Shown one piece after another: positions 53,743-61,725 of a DNA stretch of 64,000 nucleotides. The stretch is from assembly GCF_008520305.1 (NCBI RefSeq), contig NZ_ML703270.1, forward strand, positions 38,005-102,004, given 5' to 3'. How positions within the stretch are numbered: the stretch's first letter is position 1; each line of letters begins with the position of its first letter. The position numbers and the translations under genes were made by a program. The notes under the pieces were generated by a model. It did not search any database, had not been told where the DNA came from, and saw only the letters and a program-made list of their open reading frames with translations. This DNA comes from Mesorhizobium sp. SARCC-RB16n. Its GTDB lineage: Bacteria; Pseudomonadota; Alphaproteobacteria; Rhizobiales; Rhizobiaceae.

Positions 53743-55118
53743 GCCGCAAGCTTTGCCGCAACCGCGCCAAACGCGGTGATCAGCCGGTTGACCTGGGCGC
53801 CCGACGTTGCTGGCGAGATCAGCATCATGTTGTGGAAGGGTGCGATCAACACGCCGCGATTGACCAATGCGACATGGATGGCGGCTTCGAGTTCCGGCGC
53901 ATGCGCGCCCTCGGCCTCGGCGCCATTGCGCAGCGGGCCGGGCGCGCAGATGAACTCGACGCGAGCCCCGACACGGGCGACATGCCAGGGCAGGCGGTAG
54001 CGATCGATCACGCCGGTCAGTCCGGCATCGAGCCGCCGCGCCAGATGGTCCATGCGGTCGTAGTTCTCCTGCGTCATCACCTCCTCGAGCGTGGCGCGCA
54101 TGGCGGCGAATTGCAGCGGGTTGGCCGAGAGTGTCGTGCCCATGCCGGAATAGCCCGGCTCTTTCGTCCTGTTGTAGTCGGCATAGCGCGAGGCGACTTC
54201 ATCGCTCATGCCCCACACGCTCGCCGGCACGCCGCCGGCAATCGGCTTGCCCAGCACGAACAAGTCCGGCTCCAACCCATATTTCCGGGTGTAGCCGCCC
54301 GGGCCGGTTGAGATCGTATGCGTCTCGTCGATCAAAAGCAGCGTGCCCGCTTCGCGCGTCAACTTTCGCAACGCATTATGGTAGCCGGGATCAGCCAGCA
54401 CCATGCAGGAATTGGTCAGCACCGGCTCGGCGATCACGCAGGCCACATCCCTGTCCTTGAGCGCTGCTTCCAGCGCGGCAATGTCGTTGAATTCGATGAC
54501 TTTGGCCGTGCGGGTCAGGTCGCGGAACTCGCCCGCCAGCCCGGGCCGGTTGACGGGCTTGCCGTCGATCAGCCGTACCATCGTCTCGTCCACCGAGCCG
54601 TGATAGCAGCCATTGAAGACCAGGATTTTTTCCCGTCCGGTGACCGCACGCGCCACCCGCAGCGCGAAGCGGTTGGCGTCGGTCGCCGTCGTTGCGATCT
54701 GCCAGAACGGCAGGCCGAAGCGCTGCTGCAGCAGCGGCCCGATGGCGAGTGCGTCTTCCGAAGGCAGCATATAGGTCAGGCCGCGCCCGGCCTGCCGGCG
54801 AATGGCACGCGCTACCGGCGGCGGCGAATGGCCGAACATCGAACCGGTGTCGCCGAGGCAGAAATCATCGAGCCTGTTGCCGTCCATGTCGGTGATCGTG
54901 GCGCCTCGGGCGCTGTGGACCAGGATCGGAAAGGGCGTCGGCCAGTCGTTCATCCAATGCATCGGCACGCCGCCGAAGAAGCCGGGCAGTCCGTTGCCGA
55001 CCTTGGCCTCCGATTTCGGCCGGGCCTTGCGGAAGGCGGCCCCTTCCGTCTCGCGCAATTGCGCGATGCGGTCACGACCGATGCCGCCGATGGTCGTTGA
55101 ACTGTCGCTGCTGTGCAT
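53739..55118 (-). CDS. Class III PLP-dependent aminotransferase (GSAM-like)
   Basis: The product has 459 residues. The PLP lysine lies in LFVLGKPIAGG, LLIDETHT holds the PLP-binding Asp region, and NGCYHGSVDE resembles glutamate-1-semialdehyde aminomutase. It is longer at the N-terminus than typical GSAM and is probably a transaminase of an omega-amino acid or amine. It is the first gene of the pair with the GS-like ligase. Function is inferred only at class level. Confidence 0.8.
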   Translation of the reverse strand: MHSSDSSTTIGGIGRDRIAQLRETEGAAFRKARPKSEAKVGNGLPGFFGGVPMHWMNDWPTPFPILVHSARGATITDMDGNRLDDFCLGDTGSMFGHSPPPVARAIRRQAGRGLTYMLPSEDALAIGPLLQQRFGLPFWQIATTATDANRFALRVARAVTGREKILVFNGCYHGSVDETMVRLIDGKPVNRPGLAGEFRDLTRTAKVIEFNDIAALEAALKDRDVACVIAEPVLTNSCMVLADPGYHNALRKLTREAGTLLLIDETHTISTGPGGYTRKYGLEPDLFVLGKPIAGGVPASVWGMSDEVASRYADYNRTKEPGYSGMGTTLSANPLQFAAMRATLEEVMTQENYDRMDHLARRLDAGLTGVIDRYRLPWHVARVGARVEFICAPGPLRNGAEAEGAHAPELEAAIHVALVNRGVLIAPFHNMMLISPATSGAQVNRLITAFGAVAAKLAA

Positions 55119-55216
55119 GAAAATCCCTCTGGCTTGTCCCTCTTAGCCAATCCACCTCAGCAACGGCAATCGGCCGCGCGTCCGTTCTGCATTGGCTCAG
55201 CCCTTGCTGGCGGCGC

Positions 55217-55426
55217 TTGACGCTCTCCGTGAACTGGGCGCCAATGCGGATGGCATTGGGGGCTGGGCAAAAGCGGACGATCATCTGCACGACGACACTG
55301 CTCCAGGGCGATGAAGGCGTCTATGGTGGCAAATACAAGCTCGCCGTCTATGACAGCACGGCCGACAAGGACAGCGATGGCAAGGCGGTCGATCTGACCG
55401 GCAAGGTCTCCTGCGGCGCCGAGTGA
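55217..55426 (+). pseudogene. Possible remnant of a small exported protein
   Basis: A 69-codon frame ends with GKYKLAVYDSTADKDSDGKA and a CGAE tail, which reads like the end of a real secreted or lipoprotein-like chain. The first half is less protein-like, and no signal peptide or ribosome binding site is visible. The likely original start is lost or shifted. It lies in the 320-nt gap between the aminotransferase start and the WD40 stop. It may also be chance. Confidence 0.3.
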
Positions 55427-55439
55427 TCGGCCATCCGGA

Positions 55440-56414
55440 TTACGCGGTGATGTCGATGACGCCGCAGTCGCCGGCGGCACTGCCGAAGGCGACGCGGCGT
55501 TCTTCCTTGTCCCACATCATCGCGGTGATGGCGCCCTTGCCCGGGCGTCGCAAAAGCACTTCCTTGGCATCGGAAAAGCGCACGGCCATAACCATGCCGT
55601 CGTCGTAACCGACGGCCACGACGTCCTGGCTCGGGTGGCAAGCGACCGCTGTCACCATGGCATTGCCGCGCGTGCCGAGTTCCAGCGGCGCCTTGCCCAT
55701 CGGGCCGTCCTTGCCCGAAAACGGCCAGACGATCGCCGCTGGCGCACCGGAACTGGCCAGCCATTTGCCTTTCACGCTCCAGGACAGGCTTTTGACCTTG
55801 CCGGGATAGCCGCTCATGCGCATGTGCTTGCCGTCGGCGAGCTTCCAGCCATGCAAGGCGTTTTCCTGCATGGTGGTGACCAGAAAGGCGCCGTCCGGCG
55901 AGAAGGTGATGCCAGTGTGCGCGCCCGCCCATTCGAGCTCCACCGGCTTGCCTTCGGCGGCCGGGAAATGCAGCGTCGCGCCATTGTAGCGGGCGACGCC
56001 GAAGCGCATGCCCTTGGGCGAGAAGGCTAGCCCCTCGACCGAGCGCGGATGGGCAAATTCCCGGGTCTTGCCATCGGCGAAGCGCACGAAGGCGGTCTTT
56101 CCCGTGGCATAGGCGATGGCGCCTTGCGGCCCGGCGGCAACGCTGGTGACCCACTTCTTGCCGGCGCTCGCCACCTCCTGGGTCTCACCGCCGGCTTTCA
56201 CGGCAAACACCTTGCCGTCCTCACCGCCGGTGATCAGCCGGTCGTTCGCCGCGTCATGGAAGGCGGCAAGCAGCCCGTCATTGGCCTGCACTGTCTTGTG
56301 GCCATTGTCGAGCCGGTGGACAGCGCCATCGGCCAGCGCGAAATGCGGCACGTCGCCGAGGAAGACGGCGGCAACGCAATGGCCTTCGAGATCAAGCGGG
56401 GCGACCGTGGGCAT
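55440..56414 (-). CDS. WD40-repeat protein
   Basis: This protein of about 324 residues has six to seven repeats, recognised by GLAFSPKGMRFGVA, GITFSPDGAFLVT, SLSWSVKGKWLAS and TAVACHPSQDVVAVG. It should fold as a beta-propeller for protein contacts, in the cytoplasm since there is no signal peptide. The ATG at 56414 is preferred to a TTG at 56429. Its stop faces the remnant frame on the other strand. I recall WD40 genes near CobW-type metal GTPases in rhizobia, and one lies 2 kb away here, but a toxin-antitoxin pair stands between them. Confidence 0.75.
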   Translation of the reverse strand: MPTVAPLDLEGHCVAAVFLGDVPHFALADGAVHRLDNGHKTVQANDGLLAAFHDAANDRLITGGEDGKVFAVKAGGETQEVASAGKKWVTSVAAGPQGAIAYATGKTAFVRFADGKTREFAHPRSVEGLAFSPKGMRFGVARYNGATLHFPAAEGKPVELEWAGAHTGITFSPDGAFLVTTMQENALHGWKLADGKHMRMSGYPGKVKSLSWSVKGKWLASSGAPAAIVWPFSGKDGPMGKAPLELGTRGNAMVTAVACHPSQDVVAVGYDDGMVMAVRFSDAKEVLLRRPGKGAITAMMWDKEERRVAFGSAAGDCGVIDITA

Positions 56415-56509
56415 GATTGTCTTGTTCAACTGGATAAGATTGAAGAGGCGGCTTACTCGACGTTTGTGGTTCCGGCAACCGGCGAATCAGCGATGGCGAG
56501 AGGCTGTCG

Positions 56510-57037
56510 TCAAAGCAGCCCCTTCGCCCGCAGATCGGTTGCGAACGTGGCCAATGGCATCACCAAAGTTAGGTTCGATCCCTGGAGGCGCTCGGCCCCG
56601 TAGCTGGCATACCATCTTGCGGCCCTCTCGCTCTTGGCATCGATGATGAGCAGGATGCCGCCACCTTCGCCGGCAAGTCGCAAGCAGCGCAATGCGGCGG
56701 CGGCAAGCAGTTGACCACCGAGTCCTTGCCCGGCAACGCTGCGGTCGGTCGCGAGCCGGGCAAGCTTGAACCCAGAAACCTCGTGCCGCGCCAGCCCTCT
56801 CGTCATCGTCTCCGGTACGGTTTCATGAGCAATGGCTGATGGCGCGATCGTATAGAAGCCAAGGATCCGCTCCAAAGCCGCATCGTCGATGGCGCAGAAA
56901 GTCTTGGCGGCATTCTGTTCGTGGCTTTGCCGTGCGAACCGCCGCAGAAAATCGTTCATCTGCGCATCGCCGCAATCGAACGAGACCCGATCATGGCGTT
57001 TCGCAATCGGCTCCTCGTGCCAGGACGGAAGCGTCAC
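56510..57037 (-). CDS. GNAT acetyltransferase toxin (TacT/AtaT type)
   Basis: The protein has 175 residues of the GNAT fold with LATDRSVAGQGLGGQLL, the acetyl-CoA binding motif, at about 94-110. The opening with FDCGDAQMNDFL matches TacT-like toxins, which acetylate the amino acid on charged tRNA and stop translation. The start overlaps the stop of the upstream DUF1778 antitoxin gene by 4 nt. The catalytic tyrosine near the C-terminus is probably in ARWYASYGAERL. Target tRNA is unknown. Confidence 0.84.
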   Translation of the reverse strand: MTLPSWHEEPIAKRHDRVSFDCGDAQMNDFLRRFARQSHEQNAAKTFCAIDDAALERILGFYTIAPSAIAHETVPETMTRGLARHEVSGFKLARLATDRSVAGQGLGGQLLAAAALRCLRLAGEGGGILLIIDAKSERAARWYASYGAERLQGSNLTLVMPLATFATDLRAKGLL

Positions 57038-57312
57038 AGAGTGTCCGGCAAGGCCGTGATCGCTGCTCGGAGCTTGGCATTGGGTTTCGGCGGATTCTCC
57101 AGCAGGTTGAGTATCCGTGTGAAATCACGGTCGGACACTTTCGCAACCTCGGCTGCTTCGATTACGGCCTGTGCTTCGGGAACCACCTTGTTGAGAATGA
57201 AGTCGGTAACGTCCTGATGAGATAGCGCAGCGGCACGCGCGATCATCGCCTTTTGTGCAGGCGCGATGCGAATTTGATAGCGCTCGGTTTTGTTGTCGGC
57301 CGACCTGGGCAT
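57034..57312 (-). CDS. DUF1778-type antitoxin (TacA/AtaR type)
   Basis: This 92-residue protein has an N-terminal ribbon-helix-helix (ERYQIRIAPAQKAMIARAAAL) and a C-terminal toxin-wrapping tail with FTRILNLLENPPKPN. The ATG at 57312 has GAGGAG ahead, so the frame to 57354 is not used. It neutralises the GNAT toxin and represses the pair. A 35-bp palindrome overlapping the promoter lies directly upstream and is its likely operator. Confidence 0.84.
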   Translation of the reverse strand: MPRSADNKTERYQIRIAPAQKAMIARAAALSHQDVTDFILNKVVPEAQAVIEAAEVAKVSDRDFTRILNLLENPPKPNAKLRAAITALPDTL

Positions 57313-57325
57313 CGGAAATCTCCTC

Positions 57326-57368
57326 GGGTCCATGTACACATGATATGTGTACATGGACCCATAGTCAA
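57326..57368 (-). promoter_or_regulatory. Promoter and operator of the GNAT/DUF1778 pair
   Basis: GGGTCCATGTACACAT (57326-57341) and its exact complement at 57345-57360 form a perfect 16-bp inverted repeat with a 3-nt centre. On the minus strand TTGACT (57368-57363) and TATCAT (57345-57340) are spaced by 17 nt, so the palindrome covers the -10 and spacer. Binding of the antitoxin there would block RNA polymerase. Confidence 0.82.
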
Positions 57369-57392
57369 TCTCGAAGGCCCATCAATACAGCC

Positions 57393-58430
57393 TTACGAGG
57401 CCTGGCAGGCCTCGAAACTCTTCCTCAGCCGTTCGGCGTCGAGTTCGCGGCCGATGAACACCAGCCGGCTTTCGTGCTTTTCGCCGTCTTTCCAGGCGCG
57501 CTGGTGGTCGCCTTCGATGATCATGTGCACGCCCTGGATGACATAGCGCTCGTCATCGCCCTTGAGCGCAATGATGCCTTTCAGTCGTAGGATGTTCGGG
57601 CCTTCCATCTGGGTGATCTTCTCGATCCAGGGGAAGAATTTCTTCGGGTCCATCTCGCCACCGCGCAGCGACACCGACTGCACCGTCACGTCATGGATGT
57701 CGGACGGATGCGCGTGGTGATGGTGGTCGTGCCCATCGTGGTCGTGGTCGTGATCATGATCATGGTGATCGTCATGCGCCTCGAGGAAATGCGGATCGTT
57801 TTCCAGCGCGCGGGTAAGGTCAAAGGCGCCGCGGTCGAGCACCTCCGACAGGGCTACGCCGGCGCGCGTCGTGCGGTGGATCCTGGCCGCCGGATTGATG
57901 GCACGGATCGTCGCCTCGACCTTGGCGAGTTCTTCCGGTGTGACGAGGTCGGTCTTGTTCAGCACCACGACATCGGCGAAGGCGATCTGGTCCTCGGCTT
58001 CCTTGGAATCCTTGAGTCGCAGCGGCAGGTGCTTGGCGTCGACCAGCGCCACCACGGCATCGAGCTTGGTCTTGGAGCGCACGTCGTCGTCCATGAAGAA
58101 GGTCTGCGCCACCGGTACCGGATCGGCCAGCCCCGTGGTCTCGACGACGATCGCGTCGAAGCGGCCGGGCCGGCGCATCAGGCCCTCGACGACGCGGATC
58201 AGGTCGCCGCGCACCGTGCAGCAGATGCAGCCATTGTTCATCTCGTAGATTTCCTCGTCGGATTCCACGATCAGGTCGTTATCGATGCCGATCTCGCCGA
58301 ATTCGTTGACGATGACGGCGTAGCGCTTGCCGTGGTTCTCCGACAGGATGCGGTTGAGCAGCGTCGTCTTGCCGGCGCCGAGATAGCCGGTGAGAACGGT
58401 TACGGGGATTTGCGTCTGTGCGTCGCTCAT
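57393..58430 (-). CDS. CobW/COG0523-family metal GTPase
   Basis: The product has 345 residues. GYLGAGKTTLLNRIL is Walker A, NGCICCTVRGDL has the CxCC metal site, and NKTD is the guanine-specificity motif. A run rich in His and Asp lies at about 216-240, just before the C-terminal domain, and probably stores or senses metal. The ATG at 58430 is chosen because homologues begin there; the longer frame is weak. Members deliver zinc or cobalt to client enzymes. No Zur box was recognised upstream and no cobalamin gene is beside it, so zinc is a guess. Confidence 0.86.
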   Translation of the reverse strand: MSDAQTQIPVTVLTGYLGAGKTTLLNRILSENHGKRYAVIVNEFGEIGIDNDLIVESDEEIYEMNNGCICCTVRGDLIRVVEGLMRRPGRFDAIVVETTGLADPVPVAQTFFMDDDVRSKTKLDAVVALVDAKHLPLRLKDSKEAEDQIAFADVVVLNKTDLVTPEELAKVEATIRAINPAARIHRTTRAGVALSEVLDRGAFDLTRALENDPHFLEAHDDHHDHDHDHDHDGHDHHHHAHPSDIHDVTVQSVSLRGGEMDPKKFFPWIEKITQMEGPNILRLKGIIALKGDDERYVIQGVHMIIEGDHQRAWKDGEKHESRLVFIGRELDAERLRKSFEACQAS

Positions 58431-58839
58431 GGCTTGCCTCGAAATGACTGGGCCCTGAAATCCAGGCCGCGAAAGGGATGTCGGCTCCATATAGGATGTG
58501 TGCCGGGCTTTTGCACGGGGCAAAACATGGACCAAAAGCCGCCGGCAGGGATCGTGCTGTGATCATGGCCGCGCAAACTGGTCGTCGTCCCGGCGATGAA
58601 ATGGTTCGCGGACCGCCCTGCCAGGAGCAGTCGGCCGTGGGATCTCAGTTGCCGGGAATCCGCTTCTCGCCAAACTCGTTTGTCATCTAACTGAAATAAA
58701 CATCTGGCATCACCACGGCGGACACCGCAATGCTTGCCGGCAAAGCTGTTTCGAATGCCGGAATCTTTTCGATCGTCGATTGCCAACCGGCCGGTTGCGT
58801 CTATGCTGTGCGCACCGGTACGGCCGAAGAGGGATGACC
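58431..58839. other. Intergenic region between cobW and marR genes
   Basis: This 409-nt divergent region should carry promoters for the CobW gene (minus) and the MarR gene (plus). I see no open frame with protein-like features, no RNA family and no clear repeat. A search by eye for an AT-rich Zur palindrome found none. Confidence 0.5.
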
Positions 58840-59310
58840 ATGGCCAAGGCGGACAAGACTGCAACGATGAGCCGGCTGCATTCAGCGGCAAGGCTGGCAA
58901 GGACCGCGCTGGCGGCACGACTTCTGGCTCACGGCTTCTATGCCGGCCAGGACCAGATCATGCTGGCGCTGGACCGCGAGGACGGCCAGACGCCGGGCAA
59001 TCTTGCCGGGCGTCTCGGCGTGCGTCCGCCGACCATCACCAAGACCATCAACCGGCTGCAGGCGCAGGGGTTTCTGGAAAAACGCGCGTCGGAATCCGAT
59101 GCCCGCCAGGCCCATATCTTCCTCACCGATACCGGCCGTGAAACCATCCGCGCCATCGAGAAATCGGTGAAGAAGACCGAAAAGCAGGCGCTGAAGGGCC
59201 TCGACAAGAAGGACCAGAAGGCGCTGTTCAAGCTGCTCGCCCGCATCGAGGCCAACCTCTCCAACGAGGAACTGGTGCTGATCGACGACGACGCCGAGTC
59301 GGACGACTGA
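58840..59310 (+). CDS. MarR-family regulator
   Basis: This 156-residue winged-helix protein has GNLAGRLGVRPPTITKTINRL as the recognition helix region and KRASESDARQAHIFLTDTG as the wing. The C-terminal part is rich in lysine and acidic residues (KKTEKQALKGLDKKDQK). The ATG at 58840 has GAGGG at good spacing; an ATG at 58834 is also possible. It is divergent from the CobW gene and followed by a convergent AraC gene. The ligand is unknown. Confidence 0.85.
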   Translation: MAKADKTATMSRLHSAARLARTALAARLLAHGFYAGQDQIMLALDREDGQTPGNLAGRLGVRPPTITKTINRLQAQGFLEKRASESDARQAHIFLTDTGRETIRAIEKSVKKTEKQALKGLDKKDQKALFKLLARIEANLSNEELVLIDDDAESDD

Positions 59311-59322
59311 TCTCGTTGGCCG

Positions 59323-60192
59323 TCAGGCCGCCGCGGCGGCTCCGTGGATCAAGGACGACCAACGTCCCGGCGTGATGCCGAACGCTTTCTTGAATTGCCT
59401 GTTGAAATGGCTCTGGTCGCTGAAGCCGGCCTCGATCGCGATCTGCGCCAAGGGTTCGCCGGCGGCGATCATCCTGCGCGCGCGCTGAAGCCGGCGCATC
59501 ACCAGGAAACGATGCGGACTGGTCGAGAAGGCCGTGCGGAAATGTCTCGACAGGGCATAGCGGTCGAGACCCGTGACGGCTTCCAACTCGCCCGAACGCA
59601 CGGGCCGGTCGAGATTTTCCGTGAGATACTCACGCGCCACCGTCGCCGCCCGCCACGCCGTCCCGGCTAGTGGCTTTGCCGGCTTGCCGGCATGCCGGGC
59701 CAGGCTTTGCATCAGCTGCGCCAGGAAGTCGTCGACGAACAGCTCGTCGAGTTCCTGCTCCAACGGCCCGAGCGCCGAAAGCAGCGTCGCGCAGAGCGCA
59801 TCGTCCGTCACCACCCCGTCCCTGACGAACGGCAGCGCCGTGCCGCCGAGACAGTCGAGCATCAGCGACGGCTCGAGATAGAGCATTCTGTAGCGCAGGC
59901 CTTCCTCCGTGCCCGCGCCGCCATCGTGCAATTCGTCGGGATGCAGCACGATCACCTGGCCGGGCAGGCTCAGCCTTGCCGCGCCGCGATAGCGGAAGGT
60001 CTGCACGCCGCGCAATGTCACCCCGATCGCATAGGTGTCGTGGCGATGCGGATCGAAGGCGCTGCCGTGAAACCGTGCCTCGATGCGCTCCATCCCGGCA
60101 GGGTCGGGAGCGGAGATGATGCAGTTTTCAGCGGCATCGGCGCACAAACGTCCAAGACCCTCGAAGGCCTGGCGGTCTAGTTCGAACGACAT
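59323..60192 (-). CDS. AraC-family regulator
   Basis: The protein has 289 residues. An N-terminal cupin-like sensor (FDPHRHDTYAIGVTLRG) is followed by two helix-turn-helix motifs, the second in QIAIEAGFSDQSHFNRQFKK, ending ITPGRW. It is divergent from a DUF2000 gene, 53 nt apart, and likely regulates it and possibly the DMT exporter after it. The effector is unknown. Confidence 0.86.
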   Translation of the reverse strand: MSFELDRQAFEGLGRLCADAAENCIISAPDPAGMERIEARFHGSAFDPHRHDTYAIGVTLRGVQTFRYRGAARLSLPGQVIVLHPDELHDGGAGTEEGLRYRMLYLEPSLMLDCLGGTALPFVRDGVVTDDALCATLLSALGPLEQELDELFVDDFLAQLMQSLARHAGKPAKPLAGTAWRAATVAREYLTENLDRPVRSGELEAVTGLDRYALSRHFRTAFSTSPHRFLVMRRLQRARRMIAAGEPLAQIAIEAGFSDQSHFNRQFKKAFGITPGRWSSLIHGAAAAA

Positions 60193-60245
60193 CGTCTCCT
60201 TCAGCCTCGCAACACGGGGCCTAACCTCGAATGGTCCATTTTCTC

Positions 60246-60582
60246 ATGTTCGATACGAAATTTGCAATCGTACTGCGGGAAGATCTGCCCGTCTGGCAGA
60301 AACTCAACGTCACCGCCTTCCTAACCAGCGGCATCGTCGCGCAGTTTCCCGACATCATCGGCGAGCCCTATCGTGACCGCGCCGGCAATCTCTACAATCC
60401 GCTCTCGGTCCAGCCGGTCATCGTGCTCTCGGCCGACCAGGCGACGCTTAGTGCGATCCACCGGCGTGCGCTGGAACGCGGCGTCACCACCTCGCTCTAC
60501 GTCGAAGGTGGCCGGCATCGCGCTGCGCGCCGACAAGAAGGTCGTCGACAAGATCACCAAGGGCGCCCGTATGCATGCGTAG
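60246..60582 (+). pseudogene. DUF2000 gene with internal deletion and frameshift
   Basis: The first part, MFDTKFAIVLREDL and on to TTSLYVE, matches the start of DUF2000 proteins in one frame to about 60510. The C-terminal end, KVAGIALRADKKVVDKITKGARMHA split across about 60507-60579, is in the next frame and ends in TAG. About 30 residues that normally join the parts are missing. The open frame that continues from the first part ends in an unrelated arginine-rich tail. The gene is therefore probably inactive. It is divergent from the AraC gene. Confidence 0.72.
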
Positions 60583-60718
60583 CGCCCGGAGACTAAGCCT
60601 GGCGGCAACTGTTGTTGTACCAGCGATCCCAGGCGCGGCAGCGGGCGACAATTGACTTGCCGGCAAGCGACAATTCCCGCAAAGGTGAGGCTCCAGCCCA
60701 GCTTCCCCCGGCCTGCAC

Positions 60719-61660
60719 GTGAATCCTTCCCAAAGATATGTCGAAAGCGCGACGCCGCCGGTGGCGATCCTGTGCATGCTGACCACCTATGTCTTCTTCA
60801 CCTTCCTCGACACCTCAAGCAAATATCTCGTCCTGGCCGGCGTTTCCGTCCTGATCGTCGCCTGGGTGCGCTTTGCCGTGCATGTCGTGCTGGTCGGGGC
60901 GCTGCTGCGCGGCTGGCGCGAACCGGTGCGGTTTCGCCCGGTCAACCTGCCGGCGCATGTGATGCGCGGCGCCTTCCTGTTCGGCTCGACCATTTTCAAC
61001 GTCCTGGCGTTGCGCTCCCTGCAACTGGCCGAGACGACATCGATCTATTTCTTCGGGCCGATGGTGATCACCGCCCTTGCCGGCCCGCTGCTCGGCGAAT
61101 GGGCAGGCTGGCGGCGCTGGCTGGCGATCCTGGCCGCTTTCGCGGGGGTCCTGATCATCACGCGGCCAGGTGTCGGCGTTTTCGGCATCGGACATCTCTT
61201 CGCGCTCGGCTCGATGCTGTCGAACTGCTTCTATGTCATCATGACGCGCCGCATGTCGGCGACCGAGACGCCGGAAAGCCTGATCCTGTTTTCGGCGCTG
61301 GCGCCAGCGGTGCTGCTTTTGCCCATGCTGCCGTTTTCATTTTCCCTGCCGCATGATGGCTGGCACTGGTTAGTCCTGCTGATGCTTGGCGTGTTCGGCG
61401 GCGTCGGCCACTGGCTGCTGGTCCAGGCCTATCGGCTGGCGACGACCACGGCGCTGGCGCCATATCCCTATTCGCAGATGGTGTGGATGATCATTTCCGG
61501 CTGGATCGTCTTTAAGCAGTTCCCCGACCGCTGGACGCTGGTCGGCGCCGCCATCATCGTCGCCAGCGGCCTCTACATCGTCCATCGCGAACACCGGCTT
61601 CGGTTGCGCAGCCGCGCGGCCTCCGATGTGGAAGCGGAAGCGCTGGCAAAAAAACTTTGA
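60719..61660 (+). CDS. DMT-superfamily (EamA) transporter
   Basis: This 313-residue protein has ten hydrophobic segments in two EamA repeats, with a conserved block around ETTSIYFFGPMVITALAGPL in the first and APYPYSQMVWMIISGW in the second. Members export metabolites or amino acids, or take up sugars or nucleotides. The start is GTG at 60719 with no clear ribosome binding site; an ATG 19 codons later would cut the first segment. The direction and substrate of transport are unknown. Confidence 0.82.
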   Translation: MNPSQRYVESATPPVAILCMLTTYVFFTFLDTSSKYLVLAGVSVLIVAWVRFAVHVVLVGALLRGWREPVRFRPVNLPAHVMRGAFLFGSTIFNVLALRSLQLAETTSIYFFGPMVITALAGPLLGEWAGWRRWLAILAAFAGVLIITRPGVGVFGIGHLFALGSMLSNCFYVIMTRRMSATETPESLILFSALAPAVLLLPMLPFSFSLPHDGWHWLVLLMLGVFGGVGHWLLVQAYRLATTTALAPYPYSQMVWMIISGWIVFKQFPDRWTLVGAAIIVASGLYIVHREHRLRLRSRAASDVEAEALAKKL

Positions 61661-61691
61661 TTTAGCCCCGATCGATGGCATAAGGCCGCCC

Positions 61692-61704
61692 TTAAACAGT
61701 TTAA
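61692..61704. promoter_or_regulatory. Palindrome before the LacI-type regulator
   Basis: TTAAAC-A-GTTTAA is a perfect 6-bp inverted repeat about one base, 21 nt before the regulator's start. It could be an autoregulatory operator. LacI-family operators usually have an even centre with CG, so the fit is partial. Confidence 0.4.
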
Positions 61705-61725
61705 AAAACGACGGGGAGCGAAAGG

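Noticed and set aside
58431-58839. A Zur-type zinc operator before the CobW gene
   Set aside because: No AT-rich palindrome of the expected form was found by eye, so zinc control is not claimed.
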